From Platerodrilus igneus (Eukaryota; Arthropoda; Insecta; Coleoptera; Lycidae), in the NCBI GenBank assembly GCA_036346225.1, contig JARFIW010000941.1, positions 1,173,501 through 1,237,500 of the forward strand: a DNA stretch of 64,000 nucleotides, given 5' to 3'. The notes under the pieces were generated by a model, which ran no database searches, was not told the origin of the DNA, and saw only the letters and a list, made by a program, of their open reading frames with translations. Below are positions 11,281-22,095 of the stretch, one piece after another (within the stretch, counting starts at the first letter, position 1; each line of letters begins with the position of its first letter). Made by a program: the position numbers and the translations under genes.

Positions 11281-11592
11281 ATGAAATCCTATCGTGGCTA
11301 CGGGTTACTCAATAGTGCTATCAATCGTTTACCGGTAGAATTACATTTACCAGGCTATCGCTTCTGTGGACCGGGTACTAAGCTTCAGAAACGCCTCGAG
11401 CGTGGTGATATAGGTCGTAATCCCTTAGACGAAGCCTGCAAACTACACGACATCGCCTACGATCTTTCTACAGACTTAACAACCCGACACCAAGCTGATC
11501 GACGTCTTGCCGAAACAGCACAAAAACGTCGTACTGCACCCGACGCTTCGTTAGGTGAAAACTTGCTGCGTTTGCTGTTGGTTCTGCAATGA
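11281..11592 (+). CDS. Parvovirus-type phospholipase A2-like protein
   Basis: ATG-initiated frame of 103 codons. The stretch LPGYRFCGPGTKLQKRLERG, followed by NPLDEACKLHDIAYDLS, matches the PLA2-like domain known from parvovirus VP1 and Polinton/adintovirus proteins. It has the Ca-loop YRFCGPG and the catalytic dyad HD in LHDIAY. In viruses this domain helps membrane penetration; in Polintons the role is inferred from similarity. The frame ends after LLRLLLVLQ. The following 100 bp continue in another frame with a basic stretch (GMGCRKKR), so the natural C-terminus may be longer. It is the first gene of the plus-strand structural group. Confidence 0.82.
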   Translation: MKSYRGYGLLNSAINRLPVELHLPGYRFCGPGTKLQKRLERGDIGRNPLDEACKLHDIAYDLSTDLTTRHQADRRLAETAQKRRTAPDASLGENLLRLLLVLQ

Positions 11593-12092
11593 ATGCCAAA
11601 GTTAAATTTGGTATGGGTTGTCGCAAAAAACGATAAGGTGTAAAGGAAAACGATGTGGTCAGCGTCTACGTACAGGAAGTGGTATACCATTCAAGCGTTT
11701 AATTCGCACCATTTGGGAACGCATTAAAACGTTCGTCCGACTGATCTTATTAAAACTGCTAAACTTGCAGTGGCACCGATTAAAGAAATAACAGATGAAA
11801 TTCGTGGCATCCCACGTGTAATCCCTGTACCCAAAACTGGTGGTTTCCTACTTTTGATACCTATTTTGCAGCCCTTTTCGCAATTTGAGCGTTGTCGGGT
11901 GGAGCAGCTGGGATTGCAAAAGCTGTCAACGATGCTAAACTTGGACAACAACAATTAGATGAAGCGAAACGACATAATATGGCACAAGAGGCAGTGACAC
12001 TTGGAAAGGGTCTCTATTTGAAACCTTATCGCCGTGGACATGGACTGTACCTAAAGCCTTTTCTTACACACATTTACTTTAACTGGAACTGA
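11593..12092 (+). pseudogene. Membrane-type minor structural protein (GLYLKPY family), frame-broken
   Basis: Two overlapping frames together look like one gene. The first (through about 11840) has a basic N-terminal stretch near 11650-11740, then APIKEITDEIRGIPRVIPVP and KTGGFL. The second (from about 11890) has SGGAAGIAKAVNDAKLGQQ, a charged helix and the repeated motif KGLYLKPY...GLYLKP. A hydrophobic Gly/Ala-rich segment at the join suggests a membrane-active protein comparable to minor virion proteins of Polintons and adintoviruses. At least one frame change lies between 11840 and 11890. Function is inferred from position beside the capsid genes. Confidence 0.6.
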
Positions 12093-12762
12093 ATCTACGC
12101 TCACCGCAATCATCAACCCACCAATTGTTCTCGATGATGACCATGAATACGTTATTGGTCTTACAAACTTTGATACATATTTTTCAATTCCCAATGTAAC
12201 GGAAGCGAACAATAAATTTTACATTGATGACATCGTGCTTACTTTACCAGAAGGAACTTATGAAGTGGCAGATATTAATAAGTTCGTACGACGTAATCTG
12301 AACGATCCCCGTGAACGCACTTCATCCAAACGTTATCTTATTGATATTCGAGCCCATAATAACAGTTTACATACAGAAATCAAAGCATCAGGTATAGTGG
12401 ACTTTATACAACCAAATTCACTTGCTTCGTTGCTGGGTTTTGAGAAACGTAAACTACCAGCTCTCACTACTGCTATTTCGGACCATCCGGCACAAGTCTT
12501 TCCAATCAATTCAATATGTATTGAATGTAATCTTGTGGTCGGATCGTATCGGAATAGCAAACCTGTACACATTTTGCATCAATTCTTTCCTGCAGTTGCT
12601 GCAGGGTACAAGATTATTGAAAACCCCGTGAACGTCACCTATATGCCACTTAATACACGAATCATCGATCGCATCATTGTTAAAATAGTTGATCAAAACG
12701 GTAATCTCATCACTTTTCGTCGGGAAACCATCACGATTAGACTTTATCTAAAGCGTCTTTAA
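12055..12762 (+). CDS. Penton-like (single jelly-roll) minor capsid protein
   Basis: Frame open from 12055 to the stop at 12762, about 235 codons. It begins FTLTGTESTLTAIINPPIVL and continues YVIGLTNFDTYFSIPNV, then LPEGTYEVADINKFV. This beta-rich pattern resembles the minor capsid (penton) proteins of insect Polintons. No ATG precedes the conserved N-terminal region in frame; the first methionine codon is far inside. The true start may therefore have been lost, or displaced by a frame change at about 12060 where the preceding gene ends. The C-terminus (ETITIRLYLKRL) is intact. It lies 3 bp before the 49-aa gene and 154 bp before the major capsid gene. Confidence 0.75.
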   Translation, partial: SLFLHTFTLTGTESTLTAIINPPIVLDDDHEYVIGLTNFDTYFSIPNVTEANNKFYIDDIVLTLPEGTYEVADINKFVRRNLNDPRERTSSKRYLIDIRAHNNSLHTEIKASGIVDFIQPNSLASLLGFEKRKLPALTTAISDHPAQVFPINSICIECNLVVGSYRNSKPVHILHQFFPAVAAGYKIIENPVNVTYMPLNTRIIDRIIVKIVDQNGNLITFRRETITIRLYLKRL

Positions 12763-12765
12763 ACA

Positions 12766-12915
12766 ATGGTTTTGCGCTATGAGCATAAACCACCAAAACC
12801 TATTAATAGACGCATTGTCAGCACCTTTACCAGTTACAAGACACCAGTGCACCGATTAACACCGGAAAACGTTAAATTTCTGCAAACATTAGGACTCAAA
12901 GTGCTACATAGCTAA
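12766..12915 (+). CDS. Small conserved basic Polinton protein, 49 aa
   Basis: An ATG three bases after the penton-like stop opens a 49-codon frame, MVLRYEHKPPKPINRRIVST through FLQTLGLKVLHS. It ends just before the capsid ATG at 12917. It is basic and proline-rich at the start with a short C-terminal helix (NVKFLQTLGLKVL). Similar tiny ORFs between penton and capsid genes occur in insect Polintons as far as I recall. Its tight spacing to both neighbours supports it as real. Function unknown. Confidence 0.6.
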   Translation: MVLRYEHKPPKPINRRIVSTFTSYKTPVHRLTPENVKFLQTLGLKVLHS

Positions 12916-12916
12916 A

Positions 12917-14106
12917 ATGGATAGTAATATTTTAAATGTTACGCAACGTGCTATATTTGATACAACCATCATCAATGCCGACAAACATATGCATACTCCG
13001 TACTCCAATACCACGTATGAGAAGAACGATGTTATACGGATTCCAATAGAAAACGAAGATGTCTATACACTACCATGGGACAGCGTAATTTATATTGAGG
13101 GTACAATGAATAAGTCAGATGGTGGCGTTTCGCTTACCGCCGATTTTGTCAACAACGGAGTTTTATTTTTATTTGATGAAATTCGTTATGAACTTGGTGG
13201 AAAGACTATTGACCGCGTTCGTAATCCAGGTATAACTACGACTATTAAAAATTTCCTATCCTACGATTATAGCGAAAGTCGTCGCTTTAGAAACGCCGGT
13301 TGGTCCCCCATCGATAAGCTTGATCTCGTTGATGCTAATGGTCATTTCAACGTATGCATTCCCTTGCGCATGGTTTTAGGATTTGCGGAGGACTACCGAA
13401 AAATTCTTTTGAATATCAAACAAGAGCTTATTCTTATTAGAAGTAGTGCTGACGATGCAGCTATATCGAATTCTGATACCAAAGAGTCAATCAAAATTAC
13501 TATTACACATATATCATGGCGGATTCCACATATAACCGTTGCAGATGCAGAGCGCTTAAAACTACTCAAACATATTCAACGCAATGGCACCATGGACATA
13601 AGCTTTCGCAGTTGGGAACTACACGAATATCCAGAATTACATACAACACACACGCATACGTGGGCCGTGAAGACGGCTTCTCAAGTGGAGAAACCACGTT
13701 TTGTTATTGTCTGCTTTCAAACCGATACATCGCGCAAAAGGGCGCAGTCAGTTCGACCACTGTAAGTTGACCAATATGAAATTACATCTGGGTTCATCTA
13801 TGTATCCTTACGATAATCTTAACATTGATTTCGATACCAATCGCTATTCTATACTATATGAGATGTATGCACAGTTTCAACAATCGTACTACGGGGGTAT
13901 CAGCGAGCCGATATTAACACCCAATGAATTTCAAACGCACGCTCCACTTGTAGTCATCGATTGTTCCCATCAAAACGTGTGATGACGTACGATTAGAATT
14001 TCAAATGAAAGAAGCGCTTAAAGCTCACACTACAGCGTACTGCCTCATTCTACACGATCGTTTGGTCCGCTACAATCCTGCAACCAATATTGTGAGTGAA
14101 GTCTAA
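12917..14106 (+). pseudogene. Double-jelly-roll major capsid protein, frame-broken
   Basis: Major capsid protein of the Polinton. The ATG at 12917 (MDSNILNVTQRAIFDTTIIN) opens 282 codons containing GVLFLFDEIRYELGGKTIDR and the long beta-rich body typical of the N-terminal jelly roll. Around 13735 the reading shifts to the frame carrying CKLTNMKLHLGSSMYPYDNL and YEMYAQFQQSYYGG, the C-terminal jelly-roll region. A second small break near 13980 precedes LEFQMKEALKAHTTAYCLIL and a stop at 14104-14106. The total length of about 395 codons fits the family. The identity is strong from order and motifs; there are at least two frame changes, one of them possibly a small deletion. Confidence 0.85.
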
Positions 14107-14432
14107 AATTAATAGTCCATTAGTTGTCGACGTTCAAAAGTTTAAAATTGCACATAATAACTTTGTGTTTAAAGAAATGGCTGTTTTACAACTATCCCTA
14201 TCGAATGGAGTTGCAATAACATATGTGCTGAAACCACCATATTCTTGGAACTGTCTATCAGCTCGCTTCAAATACCAAAAGATATGGTTAAGCAACTTTC
14301 ACGGTATATCTTGAGATGATGGCAATTTACAATGAATTTCCACACCTAAATGTTATTAACCTAGAAGATTTAGGGTGTACTCCTCTACATAAATTAAAGT
14401 ATTACACCAATTCACACAAGTGTTTCTAGCAT
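14105..14432 (+). pseudogene. Insect Polinton-associated protein fragment (VVDVQxFK type)
   Basis: Begins directly at the capsid stop with SPLVVDVQKFKIAHNNFVFK, then YVLKPPYSWNCLSARFKYQ, then WLSNFHGI before a stop. A following frame keeps EDLGCTPLHKLKYYTN. This order (VxDVQ, KEMA, KPP, a W..HGI segment and a C-terminal C-P-x-L) resembles a protein family common in insect genomes beside Polinton genes, perhaps exonuclease-like, but its activity is not established to my knowledge. It is broken near 14314 and lacks part of the middle. Confidence 0.5.
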
Positions 14433-15334
14433 ACCACACAACATTCGTCATTCAATTGCGCAACCACAGATGTAATTGTACTCAAAAACTGGTTTGTACA
14501 TATAACCAATTATTCATTTTTAATAAAGAATAATGTTTACATTAAGTAGTGTTTTTATTTGTATATTTTATACCTACATACATACATATTCCTTGAGACT
14601 AGTAAGATGTGTTTCAAAAAATGTCTTGAAATAAGTTTAATTGTAAAACTTACTAACGAATCTGTAAGTATCATATTGAAAATTCCTCTTAACGGATATG
14701 TATTTTGCATTTTTATGCAAACTTTATGTTACAATAATACAATTAAAAATTATATTCTACTACCGAGGTATTAAATTTTAAAGTATGTTATAGTTGTGTA
14801 AACATAAAATGCATTGCATAGGTTTTTATCATCAAAGTAGTACATTTTTATTTAATCCCACCTGTAAAATGATTAATTTCTTAAACCTAAGTTTCATAAA
14901 ATTTATTCTCCAAAGATCAACCAACTATAAACCAGAACTATTAAATTTACATAAATTTCGGTGTTATTTTAATTTAAACTATGCTCATAAAAGTCGTTTA
15001 TATATATAGCACCAACATTGTTACTACCTATGAATATCAAATCTTTAAAGGAATTTATAGTCATGATTAATTAATAAGTGGTCTTTCATTTGTACACATT
15101 TTGTATATGTTGTTTTAGTTCCATTGACGACCTATTATTAGTAATCTGTTTATTATTTTATTGACGATATAAATTTTAAGATTGGAAGGGAACGATAAGA
15201 AATCTTCCTCTGACATTTATATGCACTCCGCATAGTTGTTTAAGGTAGCAAATATAAATAAGCTGTTTAATGTGTTGTAGAAGAATTTTTACCATTGTAT
15301 TATCGGTATGTATAAACTTACTTACTTAATGTGT
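14433..15334. other. AT-rich Polinton DNA with no gene seen
   Basis: Only short unsupported frames. In full-length Polintons this place, or the mirrored left arm, would hold a polymerase gene; nothing resembling polymerase motifs is visible on either strand. Confidence 0.6.
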
Positions 15335-18300
15335 TTTTAACGGAAGTAGAAATTATGAATTTTGGTAATTAACAATTATGCTAAAATGATTTGAAGTTAT
15401 GCAGTTTCCATATATAATTTACATATATCGGTATGTTGTTATAAATATCACAACCTCGAGGTCATTAACTACCATGCACTTTACTAAACTATAATTAATA
15501 AAATCCCCGTACATTTAACTAAGATACATTTTTCTTAATGTGGAAGTCTTATCTATATTTTATTCAAATAAGAATCTGCTACCGCCACCTACAAAAGATA
15601 GGGACAATTAAAGAATGTAAGTTTTGTAAATAAAACATTAAAATATTGTGTGTTTCTTTTAATATTATATATTTAATACAAAAATAATTTTTGAAATTCT
15701 CGGGAGATTCGTCAACACGTGCATGTTTTTGCTTAACCTAAAATCTCCGAAGTATTCAATCACCTAATGCGTGCAAAGCCTCCGTTCAGAACGCCTTATG
15801 GAGTACCATTCCGCATTTGAGAATGAGTACATCCCCATCCAAATTCTTCACCACCTTTTAAATAACGACATTATTTGCATACATTTAAAGGTTAAATTTT
15901 AGATCCGGGTACGAGTTTAGTGTGGTTGTATAAATTATTTTGGTGATGCAATCATGAATAAAATAACGAGTGACCTGTCTTAACATGTTTTTACATATAC
16001 ACACACATATTAAATATATATTGAAATTGCTAAATGTAAGCAAGAACACCTTGATATAAGATCAAATTAATTTTTTATTTGAGAGTCAAATAAATCGTGA
16101 TGAAAGGTGGTATAATTTGCATACCAAGAAGGAAATAGTCTTAACATGTTTTTGCAAACACACCTTATGTTAATTAAATCCATTATATTAAAAGTTGAAT
16201 AATTTGCATATATATTACCAGAGAGCTATAATTTCAATAAAAAAACACGAGGTTATATTCGACTGCAAATTCTTGTTATTTTATCTTGGTAATGAAATCG
16301 TGAACAACATGTTTTTACATGCAGACTTTATAATTTGATCCATTATATCACATTTCGTATATTTTCTAAATGTTATTCGCTACTTCATACAAAATACAGC
16401 TTTTGAGGAAAGCTAAAAATTCTTTACCACTTGCACGTTTTACTTAACATAACAAAATTCTTCATATAGGTAAAATCACCACTTCGCTATGCTCTCGGCT
16501 ACCTAGTTTCGGCTACTTTTCCAAGGTCGTTGTGACGTCATAGCCTTTTATAAATAAAGAACAATGTAATACTATTTTAAAATTTTTATTCTGGCATTAT
16601 ACATAACAAAATTTAAAAATATTTAATGCCAAGCATGGAGCCATTTAAACTTAATTTTAATATAAATTCGATTGTTTAACATGGCTAACAACCAATGCAA
16701 GAATTAAGATATACAACAAATTTGTGTGTCAGATAACAAATCCTGATGTTAATAAACAACTTGGAAATTATATACTAGATTTTTACGTTGTCCAGATGCA
16801 CATTTAAGAGCAACATTCGCTAATCCCTTAAAAGACTGTTTAACCTTATTGGAAGATAGTAAGTTATACTTCCTAAAGGCGCCAATGTACTCGGTATCGC
16901 TAAAATGTGGAGTAAGTTATCGGACAAGCTTCAAAATAGCTGCTGTTTAGTGTATAATAACCTGCTACAGTACATGTATTGGGGAACGGCAATACAAAGA
17001 AATTGACGGGCTTGCAAATTAAGTTGTCAGAAAAACCAGAGAAAGGGAAAAATTGATAAAGTATGTGCTTTCAGCTTTTAGTTTTAACTATTTACCTGTA
17101 AATTATTTGGAGATAGTAGAGTAGGAAAACAGCCAAGATAAAATAAAAATCTTACACAAGTGCTACATTAAAGCAGGTAACATATTTTACACAATCTGTA
17201 ACACCATATTCTACAATTCCAAAAGAAATAACCATTTCGGTATCGGGGTTGATAAGTACGCCTAACATTCGCCCAGAGGTTGTACGACAACGCGTAAATA
17301 TTGGCAGTAAACTCTCTCCGTTGACGCTGCAGGAAATTGCCCAATTATGCACGCCATACTCTGTAAGTGGAAGAAAAGACAGCTGGAATTAGAGGAAATG
17401 CATGCAAAAGGCGAAAGTTGGACTAAATAGAAGACACTGCGACAATACGCGAACAATACAAAGATGTGTTAGACAAAGAACATCTTATTAGAGAAAGAGG
17501 AAAGGATTAAAAGATTATTTTATGTGCCGATGGACTGACTTGGATACATCCGCGTTCTACAAGCTGTATGTATTTGTGGTTAGTAAGAAAGACTCTTTTA
17601 GAATTTTAGAATAGTATTACATTGCTCTATATTTATAAAAGGCTATGACGTCACAACGACCTTGGAAAAGTAGCCGGAACTAGGTAGCCGAGAGCATAGC
17701 AACGTGGTGATTTTACCTATATGAAAATGAAAATAAAGAACTTTTAAATTTTTGAATAAATTTTGGTAGGAAATATTTAATAAATAAGTATATGTTAATG
17801 AAACACATATTTTCTAAATGATATTGGTGCTAAGGAAAGCTATTTTTATTAAGTTCTATAGTTTGAGAGTGACGTAAAACCTTGATGCTACACCTTGAGT
17901 TGTAAAAGTTAATACATAAGCCTTGATATAAGATCAAATCAAATAATTTGAGAGTCAAATAAATCGTGATGAAAGGTGGTATAATTTGCATATATTTTAA
18001 ATTCATACGGGTATAATTAAAAGATTATATGTTAGATCCGACTGCAAGTTCAGTGTACTTGTATAAATTATTTTGGGATGATGTAACCAAAAGGTAATAT
18101 ACGACATACCTGTCTTGAAATGTTTTTGCAACACACCTTATGTTAATTAAATACATTATATTAAAAGTTGAATAATTTGCATATATATTACCAGATAAAA
18201 ACACGAGGTTATATTCGACTGCATGCAAATTCTTAGTATTTTATCGTGACATTGAAATTGCGAGAAGTGAACGACTTCTTTTTACAAGATTTTACCTGCA

Positions 18301-18818
18301 GACGTTTAAAATTTGACCTCCATCATATAACATTTCGTATATTTTCTCAATTTTATTTTCTACTTCGTACAAAACGCAGCTTATGAGGAGAGCTAAAACA
18401 CTCTTTACCACTTGCACGCGTTTGCCTAATATTAAAAATTCTTCACCTCGGCGTTTTAATTTTTAGCTTAACGTACCCCAGAAAAATACGAACCAACATT
18501 TTTTAAAATTTAATATTTAATAGTTAACGTCGTGAACGCTGCTAAAAATTTCTAAGAAAATATCTCCACCCCAGCGCACGCGCACCACCCCACAACAAAA
18601 TCTAACGACCCCGCCGAACGCACACCCCAAAGACCTAACGACCCCCCCCGACGCAACAAATTTACACACAAAGACAATTTTGTTCTCAAAGCGGCGTATA
18701 CATATCTTGCTGCACGTTTTGTTTCCCAAAGCGGCTTAGCTGTTCATATTGTTCTCGAACCGGCGTATACATATCTTGCTGTGGATCTCTGTTGCCAAAC
18801 CGGCTTAGCTACCCTACT
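15335..18818 (-). repeat. Right terminal inverted repeat of the Polinton
   Basis: Reverse complement of the left arm, ending with CCGGCTTAGCTACCCTACT at 18818. Recognisable matches extend inward to about 15335-15380. It is longer than the left arm because a 1.27-kb transposon sits at 16461-17725 and because subterminal repeats differ in number. The frame at 18517-18729 mirrors the one at 3198-3410. Confidence 0.85.
16461..17725. mobile_element. Small DNA transposon with ~90-bp terminal inverted repeats, nested in the Polinton TIR
   Basis: The left end reads TTCATATAGGTAAAATCACC; about 90 bases further in it reaches TAGCCTTTTATAAA. The right end is its near-perfect inverse (from 17633), finishing GGTGATTTTACCTATATGAA. 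Both TIRs contain the palindrome TGACGTCA (16533-16540 and 17646-17653). The interior has an unbroken plus-strand stretch around 17170-17400 (with PKEITISVSGLISTPNIRPE) but no transposase motif I can recognise. It is absent from the left Polinton arm, so it arrived after the Polinton. The target duplication is unclear because the outermost bases are themselves palindromic. The superfamily is unassigned. Confidence 0.75.
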
Positions 18819-18824
18819 ATTGAC
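18819..18824. repeat. Right target-site duplication of the Polinton (ATTGAC)
   Basis: Exact copy of 3103-3108, directly abutting the terminal CCCTACT. Confidence 0.93.
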
Positions 18825-20415
18825 ATCGGTAAATAATCGGGCATATACAAGTTAATTGTACATATTCACACGAACTCAAAAACAAACCATTTAGCCATGG
18901 GATCGGATCGAATACACCCCAATTACCATATAGACATAAATTACACAACAATAAAAAATTTGTTGAAAACGAAAACAAATGACGCAGCTTTTAACATCAA
19001 ATGTAAAAGCATGAGATTAAGATAATCGTTCATTTGAACAGAACGACATTGACTTCGAAAATTGAGTAGTTTAGACGCACTATCCTATGAGAACGAAAGA
19101 TCGTGCAAAAACCATGGGGTACTGAAACTTATTAAACCCCTGGATAATAATAAGAGAAAATCGGATCAGACTATTAGACACCCACTAGCAACTTCTCAAA
19201 ACATTTGACAATGTACGACACGGTATTTAAAACATCGAGATTCTTAGTGATTGGACAGGTCCTCAAACGCGATTAACGCGAACATCAGATACCGGTCTCG
19301 TAGTAAAATAACTAGTGTTGGGGAGGTTATCAACAGATTGGAATTTTACGTGTAAGCTGTAACTTGATTGTATTATAACCATCACAGACTGTTTGTCGGT
19401 TCTAAGAGTTGAAATTGATCGTTAATATTCATACCCGGGCGGAGCTTATTCTTACACAGAACTACTAACGTTGGTGCTCTCTTCCCTACATTTAAAGCGC
19501 ATTGCATCGAATTTGTATATCTAAAAGCTCGTTAGTTTAGAAGGAAGTTAACCAGCCAAAATTACTTTGATGAAATTTTGACGACATTGAGTTATTAACG
19601 CAGATTAACGTAAATTTGGTCGAATTAGGGTAGATTATAGTTCTTGTTTGTTTTTGTTATTGCTATTTACTGTCTTGAAAATCACGTGTGTTAGTATACA
19701 TGGAGTCGACTTTCTGTTTATTTTAAAACTAGTGGGAGGTAAAATTTGTAATCGAGGCTCCATCAATATCTAGCAGCAGTAGGAAGCGCTTAAATATGTA
19801 TCTTAGACACACACCTTTTGGTGAGTTATTGGAATTTGAGGTTTTATTTAGGTGGGTTGGCGCTCAAAGACTGTATGGATAAAGAATTCGACGATTTTTT
19901 AAGGTAAGCGTGTAGATATCTACTAGGAGTCATAATTTTTTTATCCCTAAAAAGTTTGCATCTGCGTTTATAAAACCCATTCTGCACCACTGAACGCTAG
20001 CCGGTGCATTATTTTACAGTTACGTCACTCAGGCTTTGTAGAATAACATTAATTTAAACACGTAACGCCAAGTTTGCTGTAGCAGCTTCTCTTATTTAAT
20101 TTCTAGGTACCCTACGTTTGGTTTTAAAAAGTGATTGAATAAGTTATACGGTTTATCCGTACCGAAAATTAAGATTTTAGATATTTGTAAGATTTCAACC
20201 CACTCTTCCTAACTTCCTATACATACACGCATTATAAATGTCTCGTACAGTTTTGGCCCCTCAGAATATGTAGCAGGTAATTCATAGCAAATTCAGTGAA
20301 GTACTCCGCTAAAAATCTCGTTCGGTAAAATACCGAAAACCTAGACTGTCCTCACAAAAAGTGGGTTATCAACTAACTCAGTGAGATAGGTGGTGTAAGT
20401 GTTTGACGAGGGTTC
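18825..20415. other. Flanking DNA, no gene seen
   Basis: Mixed-composition DNA between the Polinton and the duplicated segment. No domain-bearing frame, terminal repeat or clear exon was recognised. Confidence 0.5.
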
Positions 20416-20815
20416 CAGAATGCTATCGAGTATGAAACATGGTCTTGATCGGAAAATACCTTGGACGCCAACTAATTTCGCAGGGTTGTTAGGAAAAATC
20501 CCTAGAATGAATCACAAGGGGGTGCCAAAATATTGAGATCAGGAAAGTGATTCTGACTTAAAATTATACCTGAAATTCATTAAAACCAATATTATTTTAA
20601 ACCTAAAACAAACTTAAAAACAAATAGACCTATTTAGGACTACCAACTGCAAAGAAGATTCCGAAAAGCAAATATTAAATAACCTGAAATAACAATTTAT
20701 TACAGCAAAACTGTAACTATGCCGTTTATAATAATGGAAAAATCAAATATACATCGTCTTCACACGATTATATAGGACTTTATTACTATATAACACACAC
20801 GTTTTATTACAAATA

Positions 20816-22093
20816 AAGGGCGGGTCATCTAGTGGTTTCTTTTTAAATCATAGGTTATTTTGACACTGACAGCTTTTTCCCGCCTGAAATCTTAACAGGA
20901 AGTCAGTATCATTCCTCCACGGTACGAAATGAGTCACTTTACGCTTGAACAACGAGGGAAATATTGCAAACTTATTTCCAAAGTGAGCACCCAAACAGTA
21001 CGTTTGTTGAAATGAAGTTTTTGCCGAAATGAATCACCCCACCGCGCCTGCTGTAAGCAAGTTTGTGCAAAAAGTTTGTGAGACTGGCATGCTAGTGGAC
21101 AACACTCATGGTCCTCGTTCTCATACGGTACGCACAGAAGATAATGTTGGTGCTGTAGCCGAGAGTGTGAGACTCAATCCACGAACATCAACTCGCTGTC
21201 GATCTCAACAGCTCAACATTTCACGTACTAGCCTGAGAAGAATTCTGAACAAAGGTCTCCGATCATTCGCTTACAAGGTCCAATTGACTCAGCAATTGAA
21301 GGCGCACGACCATCCGCTTTGTTATCGCTTCGCAATTTGAGCCTTAGGACAGCTTGAATGGGACAACGTTTTTAAGCGAAAATCATTTTCTGACGAGGCG
21401 CATTTTCATCTTGGCGGCTATGTTAACAAACAAAATTACCGCATCTGGGTCTCGCAACACCCGCACATTATTGCCGAGAAGTCAATGCATCCACAGTTTG
21501 GTGTGGATTGTGGAGTGGTGGCATAATTGGGCCAATTTTCTTCGAAAATGAGGTTTGAAACAACGTTTCGGTCAACGTGAGCGTTACAGAGCCATGTTAT
21601 CCGACTTTTTTTCACTGAAATTGAAGACATGGATCTGGACGACCTCTGGTTCATACAGGATGGCGCGCCATGCCACACAGTCTATGCCATAATCGATCTT
21701 TTGCGCACCAAATTCCCAAATCGTGTTATCAGCCGTGTTGACGATGTCAATTTGCCGCCTCGGAGCTGCGATTTAATCCCTTTGGATTTTTTATTTTGGG
21801 AAAACATAAAGGACCTATGTTATACCAACAATCCGGAAACGATTCAAGCACTTCAGCCCAATATCATCCGAGCAATCACTGAGCCGAAGCCTGAAACTAT
21901 CAACAAGGTCATGGAAAATTGGAGTGACAAAATATGCTACTGCGAAGCCAGCCGAGGCAGCCACTTACACGAAGTTGTGTTCCATAATTAATGGGAATGT
22001 TTGCTCATACTAATAAAGCCATAATATATGGGAAAAAAATTAATTTTGTTCATTTTATTGCATTTAAAAAAAACTTGTATCTGGCCCACCCTT
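20816..22093 (+). mobile_element. Mariner-like (IS630-Tc1-mariner) transposon, copy A
   Basis: A 1278-bp element between TA dinucleotides (20814-20815 and 22094-22095). The termini are inverted: AAGGGCGGGTCATCTAGTGG on the left and TATCTGGCCCACCCTT on the right. It encodes a broken transposase. Size, TA target and motif set fit the superfamily. Confidence 0.88.
20929..21991 (+). pseudogene. Mariner-like transposase, copy A, frame-broken
   Basis: Begins MSHFTLEQRGKYCKLISK at the ATG at 20929. Helix-turn-helix sequence follows (APAVSKFVQKVCETGM; STRCRSQQLNISRTSLRRIL). The catalytic region has the first Asp in a block near 21390-21450 (DEAHFHLGGYVNKQNYRIW), the second in LWFIQDGAPCHT and the third in PPRSCDLIPLDF. 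By my count 36 residues separate the second and third Asp, wider than canonical mariner DD34D. Frame changes and stops near 21005, 21340-21385 and 21525-21600 inactivate it. The C-terminus ends ...HLHEVVFHN at 21991. Confidence 0.85.
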
Positions 22094-22095
22094 TA

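Larger units (their letters stand above)
3109..18818. mobile_element. Polinton/Maverick element, both ends present, polymerase not found
   Basis: A 15.7-kb element bounded by inverted termini (AGTAGGGTAGCTAAGCCGG and its reverse complement) and a perfect 6-bp target duplication. The centre holds the virus-like Polinton set: a retroviral-type integrase with chromodomain, an A32-like packaging ATPase, a double-jelly-roll capsid protein, a penton-like protein, a PLA2-like protein and conserved small proteins. Minus-strand genes lie at 7.8-11.2 kb and plus-strand genes at 11.3-14.4 kb, diverging near 11.2 kb. Typical Polintons also carry a protein-primed DNA polymerase B of about 1000 residues and an adenovirus-type protease. 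I see neither, and the terminal 3.5-kb arms have no long frames. Several genes are frame-broken. It is probably a decayed or internally deleted copy; some breaks could be sequencing errors. Confidence 0.93.
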
